DNA of 64,000 nucleotides, taken from positions 620,001-684,000 of the forward strand of contig NZ_LN827929.1 in NCBI RefSeq assembly GCF_000981505.1, in the 5' to 3' direction. Shown here in pieces: positions 1 through 7,904 of this stretch (positions are counted from its first letter, which is position 1; the number at the start of each line of letters is the position of its first letter). Made by a program: the position numbers and the translations under genes. This DNA is from Candidatus Methylopumilus planktonicus. GTDB lineage: Bacteria; Pseudomonadota; Gammaproteobacteria; Burkholderiales; Methylophilaceae. The notes beneath the pieces are model-generated. The model made no database searches, was not told the DNA's origin, and saw only the letters and a list, made by a program, of their open reading frames with translations.

Positions 1-552
1 ATAACTAAGATTTAAATCTTTTAATGTGAGTGCTGGTGCTTTCCTATACTCATCATGCCAATCAACCTCGCCTTGTTCAATGGATACTTTTTTTTGATTA
101 AGAAGCCAGTTTGTTAATTTATTATTTGACGGGCCATCAATGGGTATGCCACCAATAAAAATTTTATTAGTTGCATCTCGTCTCATAAGAAGTTTAGGCG
201 CCTTCAATTTTATTTCCGAAAGTGTTGGAGCTAAATAAAACGGACTTAACCATGAAAAGTCAGCGCTGATTTCTGCAAGTGCAAGTGTTTTATTATTTTG
301 GCTGTCATAAAATACAACTTCGTTTAAGGCAAACTCTGGATTAATAAAATCCCATCGACCTTCAAGTGAATTTATTTTGATTGTTTGGCCCGTGGCCTCC
401 GAAGCAAGAATTTCAATCCTTGATTTGTAGTTATTTAAGTTAGGCTTAATATAAAATTGAAATGTAAGGCTAGAGATAACGATAAAAAAAACGTAGGTAA
501 TGACGAGTGCAATACCTATTTTTTTAACGTAAGGAATTAATTTTTGTTTCAT
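1..552 (-). CDS. yhdP: YhdP-like AsmA/TamB-type envelope protein, N-terminal part
   Basis: This is the first 184 codons of a gene that runs off the left edge; the start is the ATG at 552-550. A single uncleaved-looking membrane anchor spans about residues 10-35, followed by a large region expected to lie in the periplasm. The segment with key residues LEGRWDFINPEF (about 65-76) and the later SIEQGEVDWHDEYR resemble the N-terminal domain of the YhdP family. Members are very large AsmA-like bridge proteins thought to move phospholipids to the outer membrane; that role is family knowledge. The gene lies 44 bases downstream of acs on the same strand with no clear terminator between. Without the C-terminus, another AsmA-like family cannot be fully excluded. 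Confidence 0.7.
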   Translation of the reverse strand, partial: MKQKLIPYVKKIGIALVITYVFFIVISSLTFQFYIKPNLNNYKSRIEILASEATGQTIKINSLEGRWDFINPEFALNEVVFYDSQNNKTLALAEISADFSWLSPFYLAPTLSEIKLKAPKLLMRRDATNKIFIGGIPIDGPSNNKLTNWLLNQKKVSIEQGEVDWHDEYRKAPALTLKDLNLSY

Positions 553-596
553 TGGTCTTTCTTAAACTTAAACCACTTACGCTATTTTACTTTAAA

Positions 597-2573
597 TTAT
601 TGAATTGATTGTTTTAGTTGTTCAAGAATGGATGGGTTATCTAGGGTTGAAATATCAGATGTAATTTCTTCCCCTCTAGCAAGAGAGCGCAGGAGTCTGC
701 GCATAATTTTACCTGAGCGTGTTTTTGGTAAGTTATCTCCAAATCGAATATCGTCAGGCTTAGCAATAGGACCTATTTCTTTTCCAACCCAATCTCTGAG
801 TTGATTAACAATTGCTTTTGCTTCTTCACCTTCAGGTCTTTTGCCTTTGAGTACCACGTAAGCTACGATAGATTCACCTTTAATTTCATGGGGCTTCCCA
901 ACCACTGCAGCTTCTGCCACTAGAGGATTTGAAACTAGTGAAGATTCAATTTCCATGGTACCAAGCCTATGACCCGAAACGCTTAATACATCGTCGATAC
1001 GCCCCATAATAGTGAAATACCCAGTCGTTTTGTCTCTGATAGCTCCATCACCTGCTAGGTAAAATTTTCCACCTAGTTCTTGAGGGTAATAACTCTTCTT
1101 GTATCGTTCAGGGTCACCCCAGATAGTTCGAATCATTGAAGGCCAGGGTTTCTTGATAACCAATAAACCGCCTGTACCCCAAGGTACTTCATGCCCTGCT
1201 TCATCAACAATTGCAGCATCAATACCAGGGAAGGGAAGTGTGCAAGAGCCTGGAACTAATGGCGTTGCACCAGGCAATGGTGTAATAACATGACCGCCTG
1301 TTTCTGTTTGCCAAAATGTATCTACAATAGGGCATCGATGATGGCCAATTTTTTCGTAATACCACATCCATGCTTCAGGATTGATAGGCTCGCCAACTGA
1401 GCCTAAAAGACGAAGACTTGATAAATCGTAAGCATCAGGATTAGATTCTTCATTTAATTCAGATGCCTTGATAAGAGATCTGATTGCTGTAGGCGCTGTA
1501 TAAAAAATACTAATATGATGCTTTTCTATCATCTGCCAAAAGCGACCTGCATGCGGAAAAGTTGGAATGCCTTCATAAATAAGTTGTGTGGACCCCATAG
1601 CAAGAGGACCATAAACCACATAGGTATGTCCTGTAATCCATCCTACGTCCGCGGTACACCAATAAATATCATCCCCTTTAATATCAAATGTCCATCTCAT
1701 GGTGTTCATAGCATGAAGAAGATAACCTGCTGAAGAGTGCTGGACGCCCTTGGGGGTTCCGGTTGAGCCTGACGTGTAGAGTAAAAATAGAGGATGTTCG
1801 GCATTAACATATACCGGATCACAATCCGTCGATTGGTTTTTAATAAGCTCATGCCACCAAATTTCTTTAGCTTTTAACTCAATCACTTCTTTTGATTTCT
1901 TAAGCACTATAGTGCTAATGACTGTTTCACAACCGCCCAAATTAAATGCTTCATCTACTGCAGATTTAAGGGGGAGTGTTTTACCGCCTCGAAATTGAAT
2001 GTCTGCTGTAATGACGAGTTTAGCTTGAGCATCTTTAATGCGCTCTTGAATGCTTTTCCCAGAGAAACCACCAAATACGACAGAGTGTGTTAATCCAATT
2101 CTGGCGCAAGCAAGCATGGCGACAACTGCTTCAATACCCATGGGAAGATAAATAAGAACTCTATCACCCAGATCTAAATTGAATGTTTTAAGGCCATTTG
2201 AAAATTGACATACCTTTTGATAGAGCTCTTTGTAAGAGACTTTGGTGATATCTCCATTGTCAGCTTCAAAAATAATTGCGATTTTATTAGGCTGAGTGAT
2301 TAAATGCTTATCAAGGCAATTATATGAAACATTCAATTCACCATCTTCAAACCATTTATAAAAGGGGGCGTTAGAATCATTGAGCGTTTTAGTAAACGGT
2401 TTTTTCCAAATGATTAACTCGCGAGCAAGATCAGCCCAAAATTTCTCATAATTTTTATTGGCAGAAGTGCACAGTTTTTCGTAAGCAGCCATGCCAGATA
2501 CATTGGCATGACCTACAAACGCTTGACCTGGATGAAATATTCTATGTTCGCTTGAGACTGACTCAATACTCAT
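597..2573 (-). CDS. acs: Acetyl-CoA synthetase (AMP-forming)
   Basis: Makes acetyl-CoA from acetate, ATP and CoA through acetyl-AMP in the cytoplasm. At 658 residues it is the usual Acs length. Visible are the ATP-binding loop YTSGSTGTPKG (266-276), GWITGHTYVVYGPL carrying the small-acyl pocket residues, FWQTETGG with the pocket Trp, SGHRLGT in the hinge region, and a C-terminal PKTRSGKIMRR whose lysine (about 622) is the one acetylated in regulated family members. The pocket residues favour acetate over propionate. The gene is divergent from the sensor kinase at 2743 across a 169-base AT-rich spacer, so control by that pair is possible but not shown. No acetyltransferase or deacetylase gene is nearby. 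Confidence 0.95.
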   Translation of the reverse strand: MSIESVSSEHRIFHPGQAFVGHANVSGMAAYEKLCTSANKNYEKFWADLARELIIWKKPFTKTLNDSNAPFYKWFEDGELNVSYNCLDKHLITQPNKIAIIFEADNGDITKVSYKELYQKVCQFSNGLKTFNLDLGDRVLIYLPMGIEAVVAMLACARIGLTHSVVFGGFSGKSIQERIKDAQAKLVITADIQFRGGKTLPLKSAVDEAFNLGGCETVISTIVLKKSKEVIELKAKEIWWHELIKNQSTDCDPVYVNAEHPLFLLYTSGSTGTPKGVQHSSAGYLLHAMNTMRWTFDIKGDDIYWCTADVGWITGHTYVVYGPLAMGSTQLIYEGIPTFPHAGRFWQMIEKHHISIFYTAPTAIRSLIKASELNEESNPDAYDLSSLRLLGSVGEPINPEAWMWYYEKIGHHRCPIVDTFWQTETGGHVITPLPGATPLVPGSCTLPFPGIDAAIVDEAGHEVPWGTGGLLVIKKPWPSMIRTIWGDPERYKKSYYPQELGGKFYLAGDGAIRDKTTGYFTIMGRIDDVLSVSGHRLGTMEIESSLVSNPLVAEAAVVGKPHEIKGESIVAYVVLKGKRPEGEEAKAIVNQLRDWVGKEIGPIAKPDDIRFGDNLPKTRSGKIMRRLLRSLARGEEITSDISTLDNPSILEQLKQSIQ

Positions 2574-2742
2574 ACGGTTTAACTTTAAATTTAACTTAAA
2601 AAATTAAATCTATTATTAGTAGTAATTTATTTTATGTAAAGCGAAAAAATGACACTTCAATTATTTTCATTATTTAACGCTTGTGAGCTAGGCTTTATGT
2701 GTGGTAAAAGTCATCCATTACAATGATTATTAACAGTACATT

Positions 2743-4452
2743 ATGAATTTAAGAGTCAGATTAAATCTTTTAATTACAGCCATCTTGCTGATCTTTTTTG
2801 TTTCAATGGGTTACACCATAATGAAGGGATCAAAAGAATCTATTCAAGAAGGGGTAGAGTCAGCCAATCGCGTGACAATGCAGCTATTAGATACAGTTAT
2901 TATAAGTTCTTCTCAAAATCCAGAATGGGGCTATACTCATGATGTCTTAAAGAGATTTTTAGAAGAGCTAGGCCATGTTAGAAGCAGCAATATTAATTTA
3001 TACACGCTTCAAGGTGAACTTCTCTACGCCTCCCCCCCTTCCAAATATCGTATAAACGATCCTCCACCTCCCAAATGGTTTGAAACTTCTCTAACACCTA
3101 AAGAAGTTATAGATACTAGAGTAATAAGATTTGGTAAGCTTATTGTGAAAACAAATCCCACCGGTGCCATAAAAGAATCTTGGGCCAAGATGAACCACTT
3201 CTTCTTGATCGCTTGTGTATTTTTTGTATTATTAAATATCGTGGTGTATTGGATGCTTGGTTTCTGGTTACGACCCCTTGAACCTATGGTTGAGGCAATT
3301 ACCAAAATGGGTGAAGGTGATTTCGAAGCGAGACTTCCTAATTTTAACTTACCTGAATTTGCAGTCATAGCAGAGAATTTCAATCGCATGGGCGATTCAC
3401 TCCAATCCAAGATTCGCGAGAATCAAAGGCTCGCATTAATTGCGCAACAAACTGCAGATGCTATTGTTATTCACGATCTTCAATCTAAAATTTCCTTTTG
3501 GAATGCTTCAGCTGAAAAAATATTTGGGTATTCTCCAAAAGAAATATTAGGGAAATCTGCTTATGTGCTTACATCTAAAGCACATGAAAATGAATTAAGA
3601 AAAAGCTTTCAATTAATTCATACAGGAAAAAATATCCACAATATAGAAACGCAAAGAATTAAAAAAAATAGAGAAGTAGTGGATGTCGCCATATCATTTT
3701 CGCCACTTATAGATCCGATTACGAATGAAATTATTGGTGACATATGCAGCATGAGAGATATTAGTGAAAAGAAAATTGCAGAAGAGTCAAAATTGAAACT
3801 TGAAGAAAATAGAAAATTCACTCAATTAATTCAAAGTCATATTGAAGATGAAAGAAGAAGTTTGGCAAGAGAGCTTCACGATGAATTAGGTCAGTATGTA
3901 TCCGCCATTAAGATATTTGCTTCTAACATTTCTAATAAGGCTAAAAAAATATCACCTGAAATTGAAAAAAATGCAGACTCTGTTATTTCTGCTGCAAATC
4001 AGATATATGATGGGATGCATAGCATTATTAAGCAATTAAGGCCGGGTGCGCTGGATAACCTCGGTTTAGCAGAAACGCTAAAAGACACTGTAAATACTTG
4101 GCAAAAACAATATGAACATTTAAAAATTCATTTGTTGATTAAAGGCGACCTGAATCACCTTAATGAAACTTTAAATATTAATTTTTATCGAATTATTCAG
4201 GAAGCTATGAATAATGCTTTAAAACATTCGCAAGCTAAAACGATTAAAATTAATTTGGTTTTAATTAAAAAAGGATTTTTGGAATTAAACTTCAGTGATG
4301 ATGGTCAAGGTATGGACCTTAAAAAAATTGATCAAACCAAAAATTTTGGCATTCTGGGCATGCAAGAGCGCATTCAATCTTTGAATGGTTCGTTTGAATT
4401 AATTTCTAAAAAGAATCAGGGTACGCAGATTTTAATCTCAGTGCCCATTTAA
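2743..4452 (+). CDS. NarX/UhpB-type sensor histidine kinase with HAMP and PAS domains
   Basis: A membrane sensor kinase of 569 residues. Order: transmembrane helix 5-25, periplasmic sensor about 26-150 with a proline-rich SPPSKYRINDPPPPKW stretch, second helix 152-172, HAMP about 173-225, PAS about 228-340, then a HisKA_3 dimerisation domain with the phospho-acceptor His379 in ARELHDELGQ, and an HATPase domain with EAMNNALKHSQA (N box), DDGQGMD and GILGMQERI. This layout is typical of kinases that pair with NarL/FixJ-type regulators, and one follows 12 bases downstream. The signal is unknown. The divergent acs gene is a candidate target, which is inference from position only. Confidence 0.92.
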   Translation: MNLRVRLNLLITAILLIFFVSMGYTIMKGSKESIQEGVESANRVTMQLLDTVIISSSQNPEWGYTHDVLKRFLEELGHVRSSNINLYTLQGELLYASPPSKYRINDPPPPKWFETSLTPKEVIDTRVIRFGKLIVKTNPTGAIKESWAKMNHFFLIACVFFVLLNIVVYWMLGFWLRPLEPMVEAITKMGEGDFEARLPNFNLPEFAVIAENFNRMGDSLQSKIRENQRLALIAQQTADAIVIHDLQSKISFWNASAEKIFGYSPKEILGKSAYVLTSKAHENELRKSFQLIHTGKNIHNIETQRIKKNREVVDVAISFSPLIDPITNEIIGDICSMRDISEKKIAEESKLKLEENRKFTQLIQSHIEDERRSLARELHDELGQYVSAIKIFASNISNKAKKISPEIEKNADSVISAANQIYDGMHSIIKQLRPGALDNLGLAETLKDTVNTWQKQYEHLKIHLLIKGDLNHLNETLNINFYRIIQEAMNNALKHSQAKTIKINLVLIKKGFLELNFSDDGQGMDLKKIDQTKNFGILGMQERIQSLNGSFELISKKNQGTQILISVPI

Positions 4453-4464
4453 AAAGGATATAGA

Positions 4465-5103
4465 TTGAGTCAAATTAAGATATTACTTGTTGACGATCAT
4501 GCTGTAGTTCGCATGGGCTTTAAGATGCTTATCGAAGCCGAAGATGATATTACAGTCATCGGTGAAGCTGAAAGTGGAGAAGGTGCTATTAAATTGTTTC
4601 AAGAATTGAAACCTGACATTATTGTTATGGATATCACAATGCCTGGTATCGGTGGAATAGAGGCTATTGATCGCATTATGGCGAAAGATAAAAATACCAA
4701 AATCCTTGTTTTATCAGCTCATGAAGACTCGGTACATCCTAAGCGAGTACTTAATGCAGGCGCGATGGGCTATTTAACAAAAAGAAGTGCTGCAGAAGAG
4801 TTGATCAAAGCAATTAAATCTATTCATCAAGGAAAGCGTTATCTAGAGCCTAGTATTGCCCAACAAATGGCCATTACTCAGCTATCAGGAGAAACAAATC
4901 CAATTGAAATTCTTTCAGACCGAGAATTTGAAGTCTTTATAGCATTAGCTAAAGGCAAAAGTACAAATGACATTGCAGATACGCTATGCCTCAGTCCGAG
5001 AACAGTTGGTACGCATTTATATAATATTAAGCAAAAGTTAAATGCAAATAATTCAGCAGAGATTGCTTTGATTGCTATTCGCTGCGGCTTAATTAATCCT
5101 TGA
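4465..5103 (+). CDS. LuxR/NarL-family response regulator
   Basis: Cytoplasmic DNA-binding partner of the upstream kinase, 212 residues. The receiver domain (1-120) has the acidic pair D10/D11, phospho-acceptor D56 in IIVMDITMP, S84 and K106, so it looks active. The C-terminal LuxR-type helix-turn-helix (about 147-205) carries LSDREFEVFIALAKGKSTNDIA and LSPRTVGTHLYNIKQKL. Translation probably starts at TTG 4465, after an AAGGAT ribosome site about 6 bases upstream; no in-frame ATG would preserve the start of the receiver. Its 3' end overlaps the convergent exporter gene by 15 bases. Target genes are not evident. Confidence 0.93.
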   Translation: MSQIKILLVDDHAVVRMGFKMLIEAEDDITVIGEAESGEGAIKLFQELKPDIIVMDITMPGIGGIEAIDRIMAKDKNTKILVLSAHEDSVHPKRVLNAGAMGYLTKRSAAEELIKAIKSIHQGKRYLEPSIAQQMAITQLSGETNPIEILSDREFEVFIALAKGKSTNDIADTLCLSPRTVGTHLYNIKQKLNANNSAEIALIAIRCGLINP

Positions 5104-5952
5104 TTTTAAGCTAATATTTGACGCGATAGCGCCACTTATAATAATCATAATTGCGCCCAATATATCCTCAACCCTCATCGTCTCGTTAAAATATAGAAGA
5201 CTAATAATGCCTGAAAAAACAATTGCTAGATAAGATAGGGTGGCTATAACAAGAGGCTTGCCAAGCCTATATGCGCGTGTCATTGCAATTTGAGCTATGG
5301 TGGCTGACAAGCCAAGTGGAATCAGTATCCACATATCGTTCCATACCAACTTTTGATAATCGGTAAAGCTAATCCACAATCCTGCGCCTATTGAAGATAT
5401 AAGTGTGAAGTAAAAGACAGTTCGCCAATCAGGCTCATTAAGTTTGCTGAGTTGTATGACGTGAATGTAAGCCAAAGCTGCACCAATACCCGAAACTAAT
5501 CCAATTAAACCTGCAAACCAACTTTGCCATTCGCCGTGTGGATCAAGAATTAATAAAGCGCCAAAAAAGCCCACAATTGTGCATAGTAAAATAGATTTTT
5601 TTATTTTTTGATGTGAGATGAAAGGCAAGAAAAATCCAAGAAATATAGGTGAGGTGTAATTGAGGGTCATGGCAGAACCTAAATTGAGATTTGCGATAGC
5701 ATAAAAGAAAAAAGCTAAAGACAAAAAGCCCACAACACCGCGATCAATCTGTTTTCTAAGGTGTGGTGTTTTAATCTCTTTTTGACTTATAACAATGTAA
5801 ATAAAAAGAAATAATAAGCTTATAAATGAACGGTAAAACACTAGTTCAACACTAGAAAAACGTGAAGCACCAAGTTTTACAAATGATCCCATAAGGGAAA
5901 AAAAGAAGGTCGCTACGATGATCCATAGCATGCCTTTTTTTTGATCTGTCAT
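5089..5952 (-). CDS. EamA/DMT-family transporter (ten-helix exporter)
   Basis: Inner-membrane protein with about ten hydrophobic helices in two EamA repeats, the build of the drug/metabolite transporter superfamily (RhaT/YdcZ/RarD-like). I set the start at ATG 5952-5950 (287 residues, MTDQKKGMLW), because it forms an ATGA overlap with the stop of the Rieske oxygenase gene, the signature of translational coupling. A longer reading from 5982 adds ten residues (MVSNRNVFPL) that overlap the upstream gene and look non-native. The coupling suggests that it exports or imports something linked to the oxygenase. Substrate cannot be read from sequence. Confidence 0.85.
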   Translation of the reverse strand: MTDQKKGMLWIIVATFFFSLMGSFVKLGASRFSSVELVFYRSFISLLFLFIYIVISQKEIKTPHLRKQIDRGVVGFLSLAFFFYAIANLNLGSAMTLNYTSPIFLGFFLPFISHQKIKKSILLCTIVGFFGALLILDPHGEWQSWFAGLIGLVSGIGAALAYIHVIQLSKLNEPDWRTVFYFTLISSIGAGLWISFTDYQKLVWNDMWILIPLGLSATIAQIAMTRAYRLGKPLVIATLSYLAIVFSGIISLLYFNETMRVEDILGAIMIIISGAIASNISLKSRIN

Positions 5953-7067
5953 AAGTGGGAAGACATTTCTGTTTGATACCATTGATGAAAATGTTTTAAA
6001 CCATCTTCCAATGGCTCGTGATAAGGGCCCATATCTTCTTGTTTGTTTTTGAAAAGTGAACGCCGTCCTTCATGCATCTTTTCACAAATAATTTTATCTT
6101 CAAGAGCAGTTTCGTTATAGGCGGCTTGTTGCGCAGCAATATAGTCTTGATCAAAAAGAATGGTTTCTTCTGGGTAATAAAACTCAATAATATTTCTGCA
6201 ATGATTAACGTCATCGGGAATGAGGTGGGAAACGACGATAACATTTGGATACCATTCGATCATAAAGAAAGGATAGATTGTCAGCCAAATTGCACCAAAT
6301 TGTGGTTTTGAATGGCCGCTTTGTTCATTAATTTTGGATTTCCAAAGATCATAGACTTCAGAGCTTTGTGATTGATTTTTTTCCCTAAAAGGCACTTTTT
6401 GAATAGATGAAAATGCTTTAAATTCCCATGATAAATCATCACAATCCACGATGTTATTAAGACCGGGGTGAAATGCCCAAACATGATAGTCCTCGAGATA
6501 AACCTCAATAAATGTTTTCCAATTAAAATCGTAATGATCAATTTTGACGCTATGTAGTTTGTAATCATCAAAATTTAATAATTGATTTAATTGTTTAAAC
6601 TCCATTGCATCTTTGATATTTATCGATGACTGTTTATGTGTTTGTTTAAAAATGAGGTTATGGATTTCTTCTACTGGAAATGACTCCAAATTTAAACATG
6701 GATTTTCCTTAAAGTAGGGCGCACCTTCTAATGTGCCATCAAGACTGTAAGTCCAGCGATGAAGCGGACAGACAATATGGGAAGCCGAGCCTTGATTTTC
6801 GAGCATCAGTGCTTGCCTATGACGACAGACGTTACTTAATACGTTAATTTTTCCGTTGTTATTTACAAGAACTGCTGATTTATTAAGCGCTTCTAAAACA
6901 TGGTAATTACCCTGCTGAGGCGCCATTAGGCGATGCCCTAAATATTTTGGATATTTATCGAAAATTGCTTTTTTTTCTATCTCAAAAATAGAAGGATCAA
7001 TATAGCTATGAACAGGTAATTGACTAAAAATCTTAGCTTGGGAATCATCCGTCTTGAGTGTCAACAT
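5949..7067 (-). CDS. Rieske non-haem iron oxygenase, alpha-subunit type
   Basis: 372-residue two-domain oxygenase. The Rieske [2Fe-2S] motif is C81-x-H83 ... C100-x2-H103 (CRHRQALML, then CPLHRWTYSLDG). The catalytic domain carries the mononuclear-iron histidines H195 and H200 in EDYHVWAFHPG, and a likely Asp ligand near residue 327 in the ETALEDKIICEKMHEG stretch. Family members use electrons from a reductase to hydroxylate aromatic rings or demethylate quaternary amines. No reductase or beta subunit is adjacent, so the partner must lie elsewhere. It is co-translated with an EamA transporter. Substrate is unknown: betaine-type demethylation and aromatic hydroxylation are both possible. Confidence 0.9.
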   Translation of the reverse strand: MLTLKTDDSQAKIFSQLPVHSYIDPSIFEIEKKAIFDKYPKYLGHRLMAPQQGNYHVLEALNKSAVLVNNNGKINVLSNVCRHRQALMLENQGSASHIVCPLHRWTYSLDGTLEGAPYFKENPCLNLESFPVEEIHNLIFKQTHKQSSINIKDAMEFKQLNQLLNFDDYKLHSVKIDHYDFNWKTFIEVYLEDYHVWAFHPGLNNIVDCDDLSWEFKAFSSIQKVPFREKNQSQSSEVYDLWKSKINEQSGHSKPQFGAIWLTIYPFFMIEWYPNVIVVSHLIPDDVNHCRNIIEFYYPEETILFDQDYIAAQQAAYNETALEDKIICEKMHEGRRSLFKNKQEDMGPYHEPLEDGLKHFHQWYQTEMSSHL

Positions 7068-7170
7068 ACGAGATTATTAAGTATTAGGAAATGATTTTTA
7101 AAAACTAGGGCAATTTTGCCTTAAATCGGTTTTTTTGCAAACTTAATTCGCCTTTTAACCGCGCTATCTT

Positions 7171-7191
7171 GCTTAAATCGGGTATTTAAGC
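7171..7191. promoter_or_regulatory. Inverted repeat upstream of the microprotein gene, probable operator or leader hairpin
   Basis: Two perfect 8-base arms, GCTTAAAT (7171-7178) and ATTTAAGC (7184-7191), flank a 5-base centre. The left arm partly repeats a TTAAATCGG block seen about 50 bases upstream near 7123. A weak promoter can be drawn across it (TTGCTT at 7169, TACTCT at 7192, spacing 17), which would place the dyad between the two boxes. It lies about 50 bases ahead of the start at 7240. It could be a repressor or activator site, or an RNA hairpin if transcription starts upstream. Confidence 0.4.
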
Positions 7192-7239
7192 TACTCTCAT
7201 CCTTTAAATATTTATGTATTTTTTTGGAGGAGTTTATAG

Positions 7240-7335
7240 ATGAAAAATCCACTGGATTCAATTTTAGGAGCAATCATTTCAGGCTTGGTTCTAACCCTAG
7301 TACTTTACGTTTTTCTTAAAAACTTTATTTTGTAG
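7240..7335 (+). CDS. 31-residue single-helix membrane microprotein
   Basis: A short open frame starting at ATG 7240 and ending with TAG at 7333-7335. It reads MKNPLDSILGAIISGLVLTL and then continues for 11 residues to the C-terminus at Leu31. One hydrophobic helix spans about residues 8-26, with a short N-terminal head and Lys/Asn near the end. The ribosome site TTGGAGGAG, 7-8 bases upstream, is among the strongest in the window. Its stop lies 11 bases before the next gene, in line with a bicistronic mRNA. Tiny single-helix subunits of this kind often stabilise respiratory or transport complexes; that is an analogy, not a demonstrated role. I do not recognise a named family. Confidence 0.7.
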   Translation: MKNPLDSILGAIISGLVLTLVLYVFLKNFIL

Positions 7336-7346
7336 GAGCTTAAATA

Positions 7347-7838
7347 ATGGAATATATACCTGGACTTGCTCGATGGCTCCACGCTGTGGCTGGAATTGCA
7401 TGGATCGGTTTACTTTACTACTTTAACTTAGTGCAAATTCCTGCATTAAAAGATGCTGCCGCAGATGGTTCAGCGGGCGGCATTACAAAGCATGTTGCAC
7501 CGCGAGCTCTTTTATGGTTTAGATGGGCTGCTGTAGCAACTTGGTTAGCAGGCGCTGCAATCCTGCAAGAGAACTTCATTTACGCATTTACCTTACAAAC
7601 CGGTTACGAAGGTATCGGTATCGGCTCTTGGTTAGGCACGATCATGTTATTTAATGTATGGGTTTTAATTTGGCCAAACCAACAAAAGATTTTAGGTATG
7701 GTTCAAGCTTCGGATGATGAAAAAGTTAAAGCACGCAGAGTAGCTTTTCTAGCATCAAGAACCAACTTAACGCTTTCTCTCCCCATGCTCTTCTTTATGT
7801 CAAACGGATGGAGTCATCGCGCACTAATTGGTCTTTAA
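7347..7838 (+). CDS. PuuD-like (urate oxidase N-terminal domain family) four-helix membrane protein
   Basis: 163-residue inner-membrane protein with about four helices (near 8-28, 52-72, 92-112, 133-152). The start MEYIPGLARWLHAVAGIAWIG and the stretch ITKHVAPRALLWFRWAA resemble the membrane part of PuuD-type urate hydroxylases (COG3748). It is about half that domain and has no cytochrome c tail. H12 and H48 sit in or near helices and could bind haem. No purine-catabolism gene is nearby, so urate oxidation is doubtful. It follows the 31-residue membrane peptide in the same transcript and is closed by a strong terminator, suggesting a self-contained, well-expressed unit. Function unknown. Confidence 0.75.
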   Translation: MEYIPGLARWLHAVAGIAWIGLLYYFNLVQIPALKDAAADGSAGGITKHVAPRALLWFRWAAVATWLAGAAILQENFIYAFTLQTGYEGIGIGSWLGTIMLFNVWVLIWPNQQKILGMVQASDDEKVKARRVAFLASRTNLTLSLPMLFFMSNGWSHRALIGL

Positions 7839-7856
7839 TTTAATTTAAGCTGAAAT

Positions 7857-7885
7857 AAACGGAGGCTTAAGCCTCCGTTTGTGTT
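7857..7885 (+). terminator. Terminator of the microprotein/PuuD-like operon
   Basis: A 24-base perfect palindrome at 7857-7880, with arms AAACGGAGGC and GCCTCCGTTT around a TTAA centre, followed by a short T-rich stretch. Since it starts 18 bases after the stop at 7838 and precedes argD, it should end the upstream transcript. The A-tract on the left may allow weak function in the other direction too. Confidence 0.85.
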
Positions 7886-7904
7886 TATAAGTACGGAAAA
7901 TTGT

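Noticed and set aside
1099..1733. Plus-strand open frames inside acs
   Set aside because: They are antisense to a fully conserved acetyl-CoA synthetase, lack ribosome sites and have no recognisable protein features.
3024..3410. 128-codon minus-strand frame inside the sensor kinase
   Set aside because: It is antisense to the HAMP/sensor region; the composition looks like a mirror of the coding strand and nothing is recognisable.
7857..7880. Perfect 24-base palindrome as an operator for argD
   Set aside because: The position just after a stop codon, GC-rich arms and the following T-rich stretch fit a terminator better.
7881..7904. GTG start for argD at 7881
   Set aside because: It would start at the edge of the terminator hairpin and adds residues foreign to the family; ATG 7905 fits.
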